The notes beneath the pieces are model-generated. The model saw nothing but the letters and a program-made list of their open reading frames with translations, did not search any database and was not told the origin of the DNA. A DNA stretch of 64,000 nucleotides from positions 10,001 to 74,000 of the forward strand of contig RQOL01000562.1 in NCBI GenBank assembly GCA_013076295.1, in the 5' to 3' direction. This DNA is from Sanderia malayensis (taxonomy: Eukaryota; Cnidaria; Scyphozoa; Semaeostomeae; Pelagiidae). The number at the start of each line of letters is the position of its first letter. Position 1 is the first letter of the stretch. Shown here piece by piece: positions 36,317 through 49,620 of the stretch. A program made the translations under genes and the position numbers.

Positions 36317-36731
36317 GGGGGAGTTGGTTTTTTTTAGTTCAACTGGGTCACTATTTGCCACGGTAAATACTATTTTTACTTGCTAAAGTGTGTTCAGAGG
36401 TTTTGCTTTTTGCACGGCTCCGAAATTCCATTCAAACCACTTCCACTAAAATGTCTCTAAGAATTCAGTATTATTTAGTTAAGAGATGAGACTATTTGCA
36501 ACGTGTTCGCTGTTTCCTTAGCTACAGATATATTTTTTATTACAGATTGAGTTTATAATTTCCAGGATGGGTGAAGTTTTTGAAAGTAACTATTTTTTTT
36601 CAAACTTCACACTGAAATTATCAACTTTCAGAAACGGATTAGAGGGAGCAGCGTTGGTGCGGGGCTGTAGCTTGCTAGGGGAGAAGATTTGACGTTCCAC
36701 CTTTACTTTCTTTAGAAATGCTACGTCGTAG

Positions 36732-36904
36732 TATGTATAGTAAGATATGTATAGTAGGGTATTTATAGTAGGGTATGCATAGTAGGGTATGTATAGTAGG
36801 GTATGTATTGCAGGGTATGTATAGTAGGGTATGTATAGTAGGGTATGTATAGTAGGGTATGTATTGTAGGGTATGTATTGTAGGGTATGTATTGTGGGGT
36901 ATGT
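36732..36904 (+). repeat. Second minisatellite of element 12
   Basis: About 12 units dominated by GGGTATGTATAGTA; same as 22398-22578. Confidence 0.88.
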
Positions 36905-36973
36905 CTTGAGGGGTAAGTCTTTCTCACTTGCCCCCCTCCGGGAAACGAGCGTACATGAGCGCCCCTCGGCAAG

Positions 36974-39565
36974 TCTATATATACTATTCTACGATCACAC
37001 GTGACCCGCCGACCGTGAACAATGCCCATTGTCTTTTGAACAATCGACGTTCGACCAAACAATGGGATCAAAGGAAATTCGTTGTGATCAAAAAGGCTTT
37101 TTTCCTGGGGGTCAATAAGGGTGGAAATGGCTATAGAAATGATCGCTGCATTGCGCTGATCACAGTAAAGCTTTCCGCTAAGTTCTACTCCAAACGGTTC
37201 GGGAGTTATGGCCCATTTTGTGTTCCGACTTTCTAGAACGTTCCGAGGACCGAGTTAATGAGATGCAAAACGAGCAAGGAGAAGCACGTGTTTTTTTAGT
37301 TGAACGGGCGGCAAGTTGCTAGGGTTTAAACGTAAATACCTGCCGGAAATCAATTGTAAAGACGTGTCAATTGTTGTCAAGACCTGTGGAGACAATTGGT
37401 GGACAATTATTTCAAGGTATTTCCTTTATTCAATTGTTTTTGGCTTTAAATAGCACGAGTTTTGTTTTGTTTCACCTCACGTTTTTCTTTCGGCTCGAGG
37501 GCCTAGCCAAAAGACGAAGACAATTTTGATTTTCTCGGGTCGTTCTGGGCCGATTTTCTCCATTTAAACTTTCGATAACTGTTTATTTACACAAGAACTA
37601 AAGTTATATGGCTTTTTTTTTTTGTTTTGTTGATTTTCCTCTGTTTTTGGACAGTTTTGGCCGAGTTTGGATTTTGCTGAAAAACACGAAATTTTCAAGC
37701 AACACGCGTGTGTTTTGCATTTGCGAAAATTAATTTTTAACCTGCCAAAACTTTGTTTTTTTCACCCAAATACTTTCGATAAATGTTCGCCAAGCTATTA
37801 GCTTCATGTTGATATTTTCGTGGGGTGTGTTGGACAAAAATTGGCCACGTTAATTTAATTTGAAACTTGGTGAATCGTGTTTGAAATGCTATTTTTTGCA
37901 AGGGTTTGATTTCACGGCTATTTTTTATGAAGAAAATCATGTCTTGGACTTCAAAAATTTACAACTAAAATTGCGAAAAGCTTTTCATATGCACCCAAAT
38001 ACTTTCGATATTTATTTGCCAAGGTATCAGCTTCATGTTGGTGTAATTTGAGTTAAAATGGACAAAGTTTGACCAAGTTAGGGGAATTTTTGTGTTTTTA
38101 AAGTTGGCTGATGAATAAATTTTTTCAAGGCTTTTGTCCTGGGCTGCACTAAATACTCGCTTAAAATTCAAAACAACACTGTTAAGAAATGTGAATATTT
38201 TTATCGGATTTGCTGTTTTCTTAGATACAGTTTGATATAACTTTTATTAGAGATTGAGTTTAAATTTTCCAGGATTGATTAATTTTTTGAAGGCAACTTT
38301 TTTTTTCAAACTTCACACTGAAGCTATCAACCTTCGGCTTTCAGGGGGGCGGCAGGGTGGGCGCTGGGCGGTCGATTGCCAGGGGGGAAAATCCGACCTC
38401 CCACCTTTACTTTCTTTAGAAATGTTGCGTCTTAGTATGTATTGTAGGGTATGTATTGTAGGGTATGTATAGTAGGGTATGTTATGTAGGGTATGTATTG
38501 TAGGGTATTTATTGTAGGGTATTTATTGTAGGGTATGTATTGTAAGGTATTTGTTGTAGGGTATGTATTGTAGGGTATGTTATGTAGGGTATGTGTTGTA
38601 GGGTATGTATTGTAGGGTATTTATTGTAGGGTATGTATTGTAGGGTATTTATTGTAGGGTATGTATTGTAGGGTATTAATTGTAGGGTTTGTATTGTAGG
38701 GTTTGTATTGTAGGGTATGTATTGTAGGGTATGTATCGTAGGTTATGTATTGTAGGTTATGTATAGCAGAGTATGTATTGTAGGGTTTATATTAAAGGGT
38801 ATGTATTGTAGGGTGTGTTATGTAGGGTATGTATTGTAGGGTATGTTTTGTAGGGTATGTGTTGTAGGGTATGTGTTGTAGGGTATGTATTGTAGGGTGT
38901 GTATTGTAGGGTATGTATTGTAAGGTATTTATTATAGGGTATGTATTGTAGGGTATGTATTGTAGGGTATGTTATGTAGGGTATGTTATGTAGGGTATGT
39001 GTTGTAGGGTATGTATTTTAGGGTATGTATTGTAGGGTATGTATTGTAGGGAATGTGTTGTAGGGTATGTATTGTAGGGTATGTATCGTAGTGTATGTTA
39101 TGTAGGGTATGTATGGTAGGGTATGTTATGTAGGGTATGTGTTGTAGGGGATGTATTGTAGTGTATGTATTGTAGGGTGTGTATTGTAGGGTATGTATTG
39201 TAAGGTATTTATTGTAGGGTATGTATTGTAGGGTATGTATTGTAGGGTATGTTATGTAGGGTATGTTATGTAGGGTATGTGTTGTAGGGTATGTATTGTA
39301 GGGTATGTATTGTAGGGTATGTATTGTAGGGTTTGTATTGTAGGGTATGTATTGTAGGGTATGTATCGTAGGTTATGTATTGTAGGTTATGTATTGTAAG
39401 GTATTTATTGTAGGGTATGTCTTGTAGGGTATGTATTGTAGGGTATGTTCTGCATGGGCATGAGCATTAGCGAATGTTAAGCTTTAAGCTTAATGCCAAC
39501 CACATTAAGCTTTTGTTGCTTGGGGGGCTCCGGGGAGGGAGCGTAGCGACCGGGCCCCCGGCTAG
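36974..39565 (+). mobile_element. Helitron-like element 13 (type A mosaic; HOR period 2)
   Basis: It starts TCTATATATACTATTCTACG. The first part follows element 8 base for base (for example GGAAATGGCTATAGAAATG and the variant GAACGTTCCGAGGACC), and the rest follows element 11. Diagnostic sites place the switch at 38018-38027. The minisatellite (about 38437-39451), AT palindrome and terminal CCCCCGGCTAG all match element 11. Confidence 0.8.
38437..39451 (+). repeat. 14-bp minisatellite of element 13
   Basis: Unit-by-unit copy of the element 11 tract, same length to within a few bases. This shows duplication too recent for length drift. Confidence 0.9.
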
Positions 39566-40977
39566 TCTAATATTACTATTCTGTGATGTCACGTGACGGT
39601 GGTGAAACTCTGCCAAAAACAACAGATTCGACCCGAAACAATAGGTCGAATGCCGAAAAACAATGTGCCGAAATGGCAAATCGGTGAGCAATAAGGCTTT
39701 TTTGAATGTGGTCGCAAAAGGTTGAGACTTGCATGGAAAGGCTCCATTTCTAGAGTAGGCAAAAGTTATCTATTTTTGGAAGCCTATTTTAAAAGGATTT
39801 ATGATTTATTCCATTAATTGTTCCACTAATTGTGCTATCACGAAAAAACGACGGTTTACGCTGGCGAAACTTCCAAATTAGCGTCCCCAACTCCATTTTC
39901 GAAAAGAGTACACGCTCTTCACGTGATCCGTTTCACCTTTTCTTGCAATTTGATTGGCTCTTTCGTGACTTCACGTGAAAAGTCACACGTTTTTCGTTAT
40001 CATGCAAATTAGCCCTTGGGTTGAACAGCAGGTACTTTTGGAGAAGACACGTGTTTTTGTTTTGTACACAAAAAGTGAGGTGGGCGCCTTTCAAAGTGTT
40101 TTACCAGGTGAACTATCTTTGTAAAGAACTCTTAATTGTTTGAAACACCCCTGGAGAGTTGCGGAAACAATGGAGAACACAGGTGATAGCTTTGTTTTTT
40201 TTTTAATGGAATAGTTGTAGGTTTTTTTGCAGTAGGCGACCGCCATTGTTCCTTCGGCATGCTAACAACGTTTAGGCCATGGTCAAAATTTTGAATTTTT
40301 CGGCCCTATTTGCACGATTTTCCCCATTTAAATTTTTGACAAGTGCTGTCTGATAACACAACTAAAATAAAGTGTTGTTTTTTTTGTTTTTTTTGTTGTT
40401 TTTCTACGAGTTCCAACAAAGTTGCTTTTCACTCGGGAAGGAACAATTTTTCACAAAACAGACGTTGTTTTTGCATTTGCGAAAATTCAATTTTAGCCTG
40501 CCACAATTGATTATTTTTTTACCCAAACATTTTCGGTAATTGTTCCCCAACATATTACCTTCATGTTGGTTTTTTTCTTAGTTCAACTGGGTCACTATTT
40601 GCCACGGTAAATACTATTTTTACTTGCTAAAGTGTGTTCACAGGTTTTGCTTTTTGCAGGGCTCCGAAATTTCATTCAAACCACTTCCACTAAATGGTCT
40701 CTAAGAATTCAGTATTATTTGGTTGAGAGATGAGACAATTTGCAACGTGTTTCGCTGTTTCCTTAGCTACAGTTTGATATATTTTTTATTACAGATTGAG
40801 TCTAAAATTTCCGGGATGGGTTAGGTTCTTGAAAGTAACTATTTTTGTCAAACTTCACACTGAAATTATGAACTTTCAGAAACGGCTTTCAGGGAGCAGC
40901 GTGGGCGCAGGGCTGTAGCTTGCTAGGGGGGAAGATTTGACATCCCACCTTTACTTTCTTTAGAAATGTCACGTCGT

Positions 40978-41695
40978 AGCATGTATAGTAAGGTATGTAT
41001 AGTAGGGTATATATAGTAGGGTAGGTATTGTAGGGTATGTATTGTAGGGTATGTATTGTAGGGTATGTATTGTGGGGTATGCATTGTAGGGTATGTGTTG
41101 TATTGTATGTATTGTAGGGTATGTATTGTAGGATATGTATAGTAGGGTATGTATTGTAGGGTAGGTATTGTAGGGTATGTATTGTAGGGTATGTATTGTA
41201 GGGTATGTATTGTAGGGTATGTATTGTAGGGTATGTATTGTATGGTATGTATTGTAGGGTATGTATTGTAGGGTATGTGTTGTATTGTATGTATTGTAGG
41301 GTATGTATTGTAGGATATGTATTGTAGGGTATGTATTGTAGGGTATGTATTGTAGGGTATGTAATGTAGGGTATGTATTGTGGGGTATGTATTGTAGGGT
41401 ATGTGTTGTAGGGTATGTATTGTAGGGTATGTATTGTAGGGTATGTATTGTAGGGTATGTAATGTAGGGTATGTATTGTGGGGTATGTATTGTAGGATAT
41501 GTATTGTAGGGTATGTATTGTAGGGTATGTATTGTAGGGTATGTATTGTAGGGTGTGTATTGTAGGGTATGTATTGTAGGGTATGTATTATAGGGTATGT
41601 AATGTAGGGTATGTATTGTGGGGTATGTATTGTAGGGTATGTGTTGTATTGTATGCATTGTAGGGTATGTATTGTAGGATATGCATTGTAAGGTA
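40978..41695 (+). repeat. 14-bp minisatellite of element 14
   Basis: It begins with the same units as element 12, then carries about 400 bp more, made of repeated GGGTATGTAATGTA/GGGGTATGTATTGTA blocks. Confidence 0.9.
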
Positions 41696-42069
41696 TGTAT
41701 GTATGTATGTATGAATGGACATGAGCGGTAGCGAGTGCAGCACGCGTAGCGCGCCAACCAGATTAAGCATTCTTTACTTGACGGGCTCCAGGGAGGGAGC
41801 AAAGCGACCGAACCCGGCTCATGTTTGTATGTATGTATGTATGTATGTATGTATGTATGTATGTAGGTATGTATGTATGTATTTATGTATGTATGGGCAT
41901 GAGCGGGAGCGAATGTAGCGTGCGAAGCCCGCCAACCAGATTAAGCATTGTTTACTTGACGGGCTCCGGAGAGGGAGCGAAGCGATCGAACCCGGCTCAT
42001 GTATGTATGTATGTATGTATGTATGTATGTATGTATGTGTGTATGTAGGTATGTATGTATGTATGTATG

Positions 42070-42497
42070 GGAAATGCAATGCAGCGCACAAAGTGCGCCA
42101 GCCACAGGCGAGCGTAGCGACCTAACCCATTGTAGGTGGGGTTGAAAGGGGCATGAGCGTAAGCGAAAGCAGCGCACAGAGTGCGCCAACCACAGGCGAG
42201 CGCAGCGAGCTAACCCATTGTAGGTTGGGTTCAAAGGGGCATGAGCGGAAGCGAATGCAGCGCATGAAGTGCGCCAACCACAGGCGAGTGCAGCTAGCTA
42301 ACTCATTGTACGTGGGGTTGAAAGAGGCATGAGTGTAAGCGAATGCAGCGCACGAAGTGCAACATATCTGTCAATGTTTCTTGATAATAGATAGACAGGA
42401 GAGCGCAGCGAGCTAACCCATTGTACGTGGGTTTGAAAGAGGCATGAGTGTAAGCGAATGCAGCGCATGAAGCGCGCCAACCACAGGCGAGCGCAGC
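42070..42497 (+). repeat. 88-bp hairpin-bearing repeats of element 14
   Basis: Near-identical to the blocks at 35889 and 21556. Confidence 0.87.
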
Positions 42498-43154
42498 GGG
42501 GGAGTTGGTTTTTTTTAGTTCAACTGGGTCACTATTTGCCACGGTAAATACTATTTTTACTTGCTAAAGTGTGTTCAGAGGTTTTGCTTTTTGCACGGCT
42601 CCGAAATTCCATTCAAACCACCTCCACTAAAATGTCTCTAAGAATTCAGTATTATTTAGTTAAGAGATGAGACTATTTGCAACGTGTTCGCTGTTTCCTT
42701 AGCTACAGATATATTTTTTATTACAGATTGAGTTTATAATTTCCAGGATGGGTGAAGTTTTTGAAAGTAACTATTTTTTTTCAAACTTCACACTGAAATT
42801 ATCAACTTTCAGAAACGGATTAGAGGGAGCAGCGTTGGTGCGGGGCTGTAGCTTGCTAGGGGAGAAGATTTGACGTTCCACCTTTACTTTCTTTAGAAAT
42901 GTTACGTCGTAGTATGTATAGTAAGATATGTATAGTAGGGTATTTATAGTAGGGTATGCATAGTAGGGTATGTATAGTAGGGTATGTATTGCAGGGTATG
43001 TATAGTAGGGTATGTATAGTAGGGTATGTATAGTAGGGTATGTATTGTAGGGTATGTATTGTAGGGTATGTATTGTGGGGTATGTCTTGAGGGGTAAGTC
43101 TTTCTCACTTGCCCCCCTCCGGGAAACGAGCGTACATGAGCGCCCCTCGGCAAG

Positions 43155-45670
43155 TCTATATATACTATTCTACGATCACACGTGACCCGCCGTCTGTGAA
43201 CAATGCCCATTGTCTTTTGAACAATCGACGTTCGACCGAACAATGGGATCAAAGGAATTTCGTTGTGATCAAAAAGGCTTTTTTCCTGGGGGTCAATAAG
43301 GGTGCAAATTGGTATCAAAATGATCGCCGCATTGCGCTGATCACAGTAAAGCTTTCCGCTAATTTCTACTCTAAACGGTTCGGGAGTTATGGCCCATTTT
43401 GTGTTCCGACTTTCTAGAAAGTTCCGAGGACGGAGTTAATGAGATGCAAAACGAGCAAGGAGAAGCACGTGTCTTTTTAGTTGAACGGGCGGCAACTTGC
43501 TCGGGTTTAAGCACGAATACGTGCCGGAAATGAATTGTAAAGACGTGTCAATTGTTGTCAGGACCTGTGGAGACAATTGGTGAACAATTATTTCAAGGTA
43601 TTTCCTTTATTCAATTGTTTTTGGCTTTAAATAGCACGAGTTTTGTTTTGTTTCACCTCACGTTTTTCTTTCGGCTCGAGGGCCTAACCAAAACACGAAG
43701 ACAATTTTGATTTTCTCGGGTCGTTCTGGGCCGATTTTCTCCATTTAAACTTTCGACAACTGTTTATTGACACAATAACTAAAGTTATATGGCATTGTTT
43801 TTTTTGTTTTGTTGATTTTCCTCTGTTTTTGGACAGTTTTAGCCGAGTTTGGATTTTGCTGAAAAACACGAAGTTCTCAAGCAGCACGCATGTGTTTTGC
43901 ATTTGCGAAAATTAATTTTTAACCTGCCAAAACTTTGTTTTTTTTCACCCAAATACTTTCGATAAATGTTCGCCAAGCTATTAGCTTCATGTTGATATTT
44001 TCGTGGGGTGTGTAGGACAAAAATTGGCCACGTTAATTTAATTTGAAAGTCTTGGACTTCAAAAATGTACAACTAAAATTGCGAAAAGCATTTCAAATGC
44101 ACCCAATTACTTTCGATACTTATTCGCCAAGGTATCAGCTTCATGTTGGTGTAATTTGAGTTAAAATGGACAAAGTTTGACCAAGTTAGGGGAATTTTTG
44201 TGTTTTTAAAGTTGGCTGATGAATAAATTTTTTCAAGGCTTTTGTCCTGGGCTGCACTAAATACTCGCTTAAAATTCAAAACAACACTGTTAAGAAATGT
44301 GAATATTTTTATCGGATTTGCTGTTTTCTTAGATACAGTTTGATATAACTTTTATTAGAGATTGAGTTTAAATTTTCCAGGATTGATTAATTTTTTGAAG
44401 GCAACTTTTTTTTTCAAACTTCACACTGAAGCTATCAACCTTCGGCTTTCAGGGGGGCGGCAGGGTGGGCGCTGGGCGGTCGATTGCCAGGGGGGAAAAT
44501 CCGACCTCCCACCTTTACTTTCTTTAGAAATGTTGCGTCTTAGTATGTATTGTAGGGTATGTATTGTAGGGTATGTATAGTAGGGTATGTTATGTAGGGT
44601 ATGTATTGTAGGTATTTATTGTAGGGTATTTATTGTAGGGTATGTATTGTAAGGTATTTGTTGTAGGGTATGTATTGTAGGGTATGTTATGTAGGGTATG
44701 TGTTGTAGGGTATGTATTGTAGGGTATTTATTGTAGGGTATGTATTGTAGGGTATTTATTGTAGGGTATGTATTGTAGGGTATTAATTGTAGGGTTTGTA
44801 TTGTAGGGTTGTATTGTAGGGTATGTATTGTAGGGTATGTATCGTAGGTTATGTATTGTAGGTTATGTATAGCAGAGTATGTATTGTAGGGTTTATATTA
44901 AAGGGTATGTATTGTAGGGTGTGTTATGTAGGGTATGTATTGTAGGGTATGTTTTGTAGGGTATGTGTTGTAGGGTATGTGTTGTAGGGTATGTATTGTA
45001 GGGTGTGTATTGTAGGGTATGTATTGTAAGGTATTTATTATAGGGTATGTATTGTAGGGTATGTATTGTAGGGTATGTTATGTAGGGTATGTTATGTAGG
45101 GTATGTGTTGTAGGGTATGTATTTTAGGGTATGTATTGTAGGGTATGTATTGTAGGGAATGTGTTGTAGGGTATGTATTGTAGGGTATGTATCGTAGTGT
45201 ATGTTATGTAGGGTATGTATGGTAGGGTATGTTATGTAGGGTATGTGTTGTAGGGGATGTATTGTAGTGTATGTATTGTAGGGTGTGTATTGTAGGGTAT
45301 GTATTGTAAGGTATTTATTGTAGGGTATGTATTGTAGGGTATGTATTGTAGGGTATGTTATGTAGGGTATGTTATGTAGGGTATGTGTTGTAGGGTATGT
45401 ATTGTAGGGTATGTATTGTAGGGTATGTATTGTAGGGTTTGTATTGTAGGGTATGTATTGTAGGGTATGTATCGTAGGTTATGTATTGTAGGTTATGTAT
45501 TGTAAGGTATTTATTGTAGGGTATGTCTTGTAGGGTATGTATTGTAGGGTATGTTCTGCATGGGCATGAGCATTAGCGAATGTTAAGCTTTAAGCTTAAT
45601 GCCAACCACATTAAGCTTTTGTTGCTTGGGGGGCTCCGGGGAGGGAGCGTAGCGACCGGGCCCCGGCTAG
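43155..45670 (+). mobile_element. Helitron-like element 15 (type A mosaic with deletion; HOR period 3)
   Basis: It starts TCTATATATACTATTCTACG. The left part follows the 6/9/17 group (for example GCACGTGTCTTTTTAG and CAGCACGCATGTG of element 9). At 44050/44051, AATTTGAAAGT joins CTTGGACTTC directly, dropping 75 bp (32097-32171 in element 11), and the rest follows element 11. Minisatellite about 44545-45557; AT palindrome at 45583-45599; ends CCCCGGCTAG at 45670. Confidence 0.8.
44545..45557 (+). repeat. 14-bp minisatellite of element 15
   Basis: Same unit order as elements 11 and 13, with one or two single-base losses. Confidence 0.9.
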
Positions 45671-47081
45671 TCTAATATTACTATTCTGTGATGTCACGTG
45701 ACGGTGGTGAAACTCTGCCAAAAACAACAGATTCGACCCGAAACAATAGGTCGAATGCCGAAAAACAATGTGCCGAAATGGCAAATCGGTGAGCAATAAG
45801 GCTTTTTTGAATGTGGTCGCAAAAGGTTGAGACTTGCATGGAAAGGCTCCATTTCTAGAGTAGGCAAAAGTTATCTATTTTTGGAAGCCTATTTTAAAAG
45901 GATTTATGATTTATTCCATTAATTGTTCCACTAATTGTGCTATCACGAAAAAACGACGGTTTACGCTGGCGAAACTTCCAAATTAGCGTCCCCAACTCCA
46001 TTTTCGAAAAGAGTACACGCTCTTCACGTGATCCGTTTCACCTTTTCTTGCAATTTGATTGGCTCTTTCGTGACTTCACGTGAAAAGTCACACGTTTTTC
46101 GTTATCATGCAAATTAGCCCTTGGGTTGAACAGCAGGTACTTTTGGAGAAGACACGTGTTTTTGTTTTGTACACAAAAAGTGAGGTGGGCGCCTTTCAAA
46201 GTGTTTTACCAGGTGAACTATCTTTGTAAAGAACTCTTAATTGTTTGAAACACCCCTGGAGAGTTGCGGAAACAATGGAGAACACAGGTGATAGCTTTGT
46301 TTTTTTTTTAATGGAATAGTTGTAGGTTTTTTTGCAGTAGGCGACCGCCATTGTTCCTTCGGCATGCTAACAACGTTTAGGCCATGGTCAAAATTTTGAA
46401 TTTTTCGGCCCTATTTGCACGATTTTCCCCATTTAAATTTTTGACAAGTGCTGTCTGATAACACAACTAAAATAAAGTGTTGTTTTTTTGTTTTTTTGTT
46501 GTTTTTCTACGAGTTCCAACAAAGTTGCTTTTCACTCGGGAAGGAACAATTTTTCACAAAACAGACGTTGTTTTTGCATTTGCGAAAATTCAATTTTAGC
46601 CTGCCACAATTGATTATTTTTTACCCAAACATTTTCGGTAATTGTTCCCCAACATATTACCTTCATGTTGGTTTTTTTCTTAGTTCAACTGGGTCACTAT
46701 TTGCCACGGTAAATACTATTTTTACTTGCTAAAGTGTGTTCACAGGTTTTGCTTTTTGCAGGGCTCCGAAATTTCATTCAAACCACTTCCACTAAATGGT
46801 CTCTAAGAATTCAGTATTATTTGGTTGAGAGATGAGACAATTTGCAACGTGTTCGCTGTTTCCTTAGCTACAGTTTGATATATTTTTTATTACAGATTGA
46901 GTCTAAAATTTCCGGGATGGGTTAGGTTCTTGAAAGTAACTATTTTTGTCAAACTTCACACTGAAATTATGAACTTTCAGAAACGGCTTTCAGGGAGCAG
47001 CGTGGGCGCAGGGCTGTAGCTTGCTAGGGGGGAAGATTTGACATCCCACCTTTACTTTCTTTAGAAATGTCACGTCGTAGC

Positions 47082-47784
47082 ATGTATAGTAAGGTATGTA
47101 TAGTAGGGTATATATAGTAGGGTAGGTATTGTAGGTATGTATTGTAGGGTATGTATGTAGGGTATGTATTGTGGGGTATGCATTGTAGGGTATGTGTATT
47201 TGTAGGGTATGTATTGTAGGTATGTATTGTAGGGTATGTATTGTAGGGTATGTATTGTAGGGTATGTATTGTAGGGTATGTATTGTAGGGTATGTATTGT
47301 AGGATGTATTGTAGGTATGTAGGGTATGTATTGTATGGTATGTATTGTAGGGTATGTATTGTAGGGTATGTGTTGTATTGTATGTATTGTAGGGTATGTA
47401 TTGTAGGATATGTATTGTAGGGTATGTATTGTAGGGTATGTATTGTAGGGTATGTAATGTAGGGTATGTATTGTGGGTATGTATTGTAGGGTATGTTGTA
47501 GGGTATGTATTGTAGGGTATGTATTGGTAGGTATGTATTGTAGGGTATGTAATGTAGGGTATGTATTGTGGGGTATGTATTGTAGGATATGTATTGTAGG
47601 GTATGTATTGTAGGGTATGTATTGTAGGGTATGTATTGTAGGGTGTGTATTGTAGGGTATGTATTGTAGGGTATGTATTATAGGGTATGTAATGTAGGGT
47701 ATGTGTGGGTATGTATTGTAGGGTATGTGTTGTATTGTATGCATTGTAGGGTATGTATTGTAGGATATGCATTGTAAGGTATGT
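47082..47784 (+). repeat. 14-bp minisatellite of element 16
   Basis: Same plan as element 14 but with many missing G or T bases (GTAGGTATG, TATGTATGTAGGG, TGTGTATTTG), unlike the surrounding DNA. Confidence 0.88.
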
Positions 47785-48159
47785 ATGTATGTATGTATGA
47801 ATGGACATGAGCGGTAGCGAGTGCAGCACGCGTAGCGCGCCAACCAGATTAAGCATTCTTTACTTGACGGGCTCCAGGGAGGGAGCAAAGCGACCGAACC
47901 CGGCTCATGTTTGTATGTATGTATGTATGTATGTATGTATGTATGTATGTATGTAGGTATGTATGTATGTATTTATGTATGTATGGGCATGAGCGGGAGC
48001 GAATGTAGCGTGCGAAGCCCGCCAACCAGATTAAGCATTGTTTACTTGACGGGCTCCGGAGAGGGAGCGAAGCGATCGAACCCGGCTCATGTATGTATGT
48101 ATGTATGTATGTATGTATGTATGTATGTGTGTATGTAGGTATGTATGTATGTATGTATG

Positions 48160-48587
48160 GGAAATGCAATGCAGCGCACAAAGTGCGCCAGCCACAGGCG
48201 AGCGTAGCGACCTAACCCATTGTAGGTGGGGTTGAAAGGGGCATGAGCGTAAGCGAAAGCAGCGCACGGAGTGCGCCAACCACAGGCGAGCGCAGCGAGC
48301 TAACCCATTGTAGGTTGGGTTCAAAGGGGCATGAGCGGAAGCGAATGCAGCGCATGAAGTGCGCCAACCACAGGCGAGTGCAGCTAGCTAACTCATTGTA
48401 CGTGGGGTTGAAAGAGGCATGAGTGTAAGCGAATGCAGCGCACGAAGTGCAACATATCTGTCAATGTTTCTTGATAATAGATAGACAGGAGAGCGCAGCG
48501 AGCTAACCCATTGTACGTGGGTTTGAAAGAGGCATGAGTGTAAGCGAATGCAGCGCATGAAGCGCGCCAACCACAGGCGAGCGCAGC
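48160..48587 (+). repeat. 88-bp hairpin-bearing repeats of element 16
   Basis: Same block as in elements 7, 12 and 14. Confidence 0.87.
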
Positions 48588-49001
48588 GGGGGAGTTGGTT
48601 TTTTTTAGTTCAACTGGGTCACTATTTGCCACGGTAAATACTATTTTTACTTGCTAAAGTGTGTTCAGAGGTTTTGCTTTTTGCACGCTCCGAAATTCCA
48701 TTCAAACCACTTCCACTAAAATGTCTCTAAGAATTCAGTATTATTTAGTTAAGAGATGAGACTATTTGCAACGTGTTCGCTGTTTCCTTAGCTACAGATA
48801 TATTTTTTATTACAGATTGAGTTTATAATTTCCAGGATGGGTGAAGTTTTTGAAAGTAACTATATTTTTTTCAAACTTCACACTGAAATTATCAACTTTC
48901 AGAAACGGATTAGAGGGAGCAGCGTTGGTGCGGGCTGTAGCTTGCTAGGGGAGAAGATTTGACGTTCCACCTTTACTTTCTTTAGAAATGTACGTCGTAG
49001 T

Positions 49002-49620
49002 ATGTATAGTAAGATATGTATAGTAGGGTATTTATAGTAGGGTATGCATAGTAGGGTATGTATAGTAGGGTATGTATTGCAGGTATGTATAGTAGGTATG
49101 TATAAGGGAGTATAGGTATGTATAGTAGTATGTATTGTAGGGTATGTATTGTAGGGTATGTATTGTGGGGTATGTCTTGAGGGTAAGTCTTTCTCTTGTA
49201 TGTATTGTAGGGTATGTATTGTAGGATATGTATTGTAGGGTATGTATTGTAGGATATGTATTGTAGGGTATGTATTGTAGGGTAGGTATTGTAGGGTATG
49301 TATTGTAGGGTAGGTATTGTAGGGTATGTATTGTAGGGTATGTATTGTGGGTATGTATTGTAGGGTATGTATTGTAGGGTATGTTATGTAGAGTATGTAT
49401 TGTAGGGTATGTATTGTAGGGTATGTATTGTAGGGTATGTATTGTAGGGTATTTATTGAAGGATATGTATTGTAGGGTATGTATTGTGGGGTATGTATTG
49501 TAGGGTATGTATTGTAGGGCATATGTTGTAGGGTATGTATTGTAGGGTATGTATTGTAGGATATGTATTGTAGGGTATGTATTATAGGGTATGTATTGTA
49601 GGGTATGTATTGTAGGGTGT
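49002..49620 (+). repeat. Second and third minisatellites of element 16
   Basis: Two tracts, 49002 to about 49180 and 49199-49620, are split by GGGTAAGTCTTTCTCTTG. The first is ragged around 49080-49130. The second is regular and runs into (ATGT)n at about 49620-49711. Confidence 0.85.

Larger units (their letters stand above)
33795..36973 (+). mobile_element. Helitron-like element 12 (type B composite; HOR period 1)
   Basis: It starts TCTAATATTACTATTCTGTG. B body to about 35205 with octamer ATGCAAAT at 34231-34238. A short minisatellite (35206-35515), two terminal modules with (ATGT)n, and 88-bp repeats (35889-36316) follow. Then a truncated second B body (36317 to about 36730), a second minisatellite and a CCCCTCGGCAAG end at 36973. 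It is the same composite as 7 plus 7b. Confidence 0.77.
39566..43154 (+). mobile_element. Helitron-like element 14 (type B composite; HOR period 2)
   Basis: It starts TCTAATATTACTATTCTGTG. B body with octamer ATGCAAAT at 40002-40009. Minisatellite (about 40978-41695), modules and (ATGT)n, 88-bp repeats (about 42070-42497), truncated second B body, second minisatellite (42913-43085), and a CCCCTCGGCAAG end at 43154. Differences from element 12 are a few homopolymer lengths and single bases, plus a longer first minisatellite. Confidence 0.78.
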
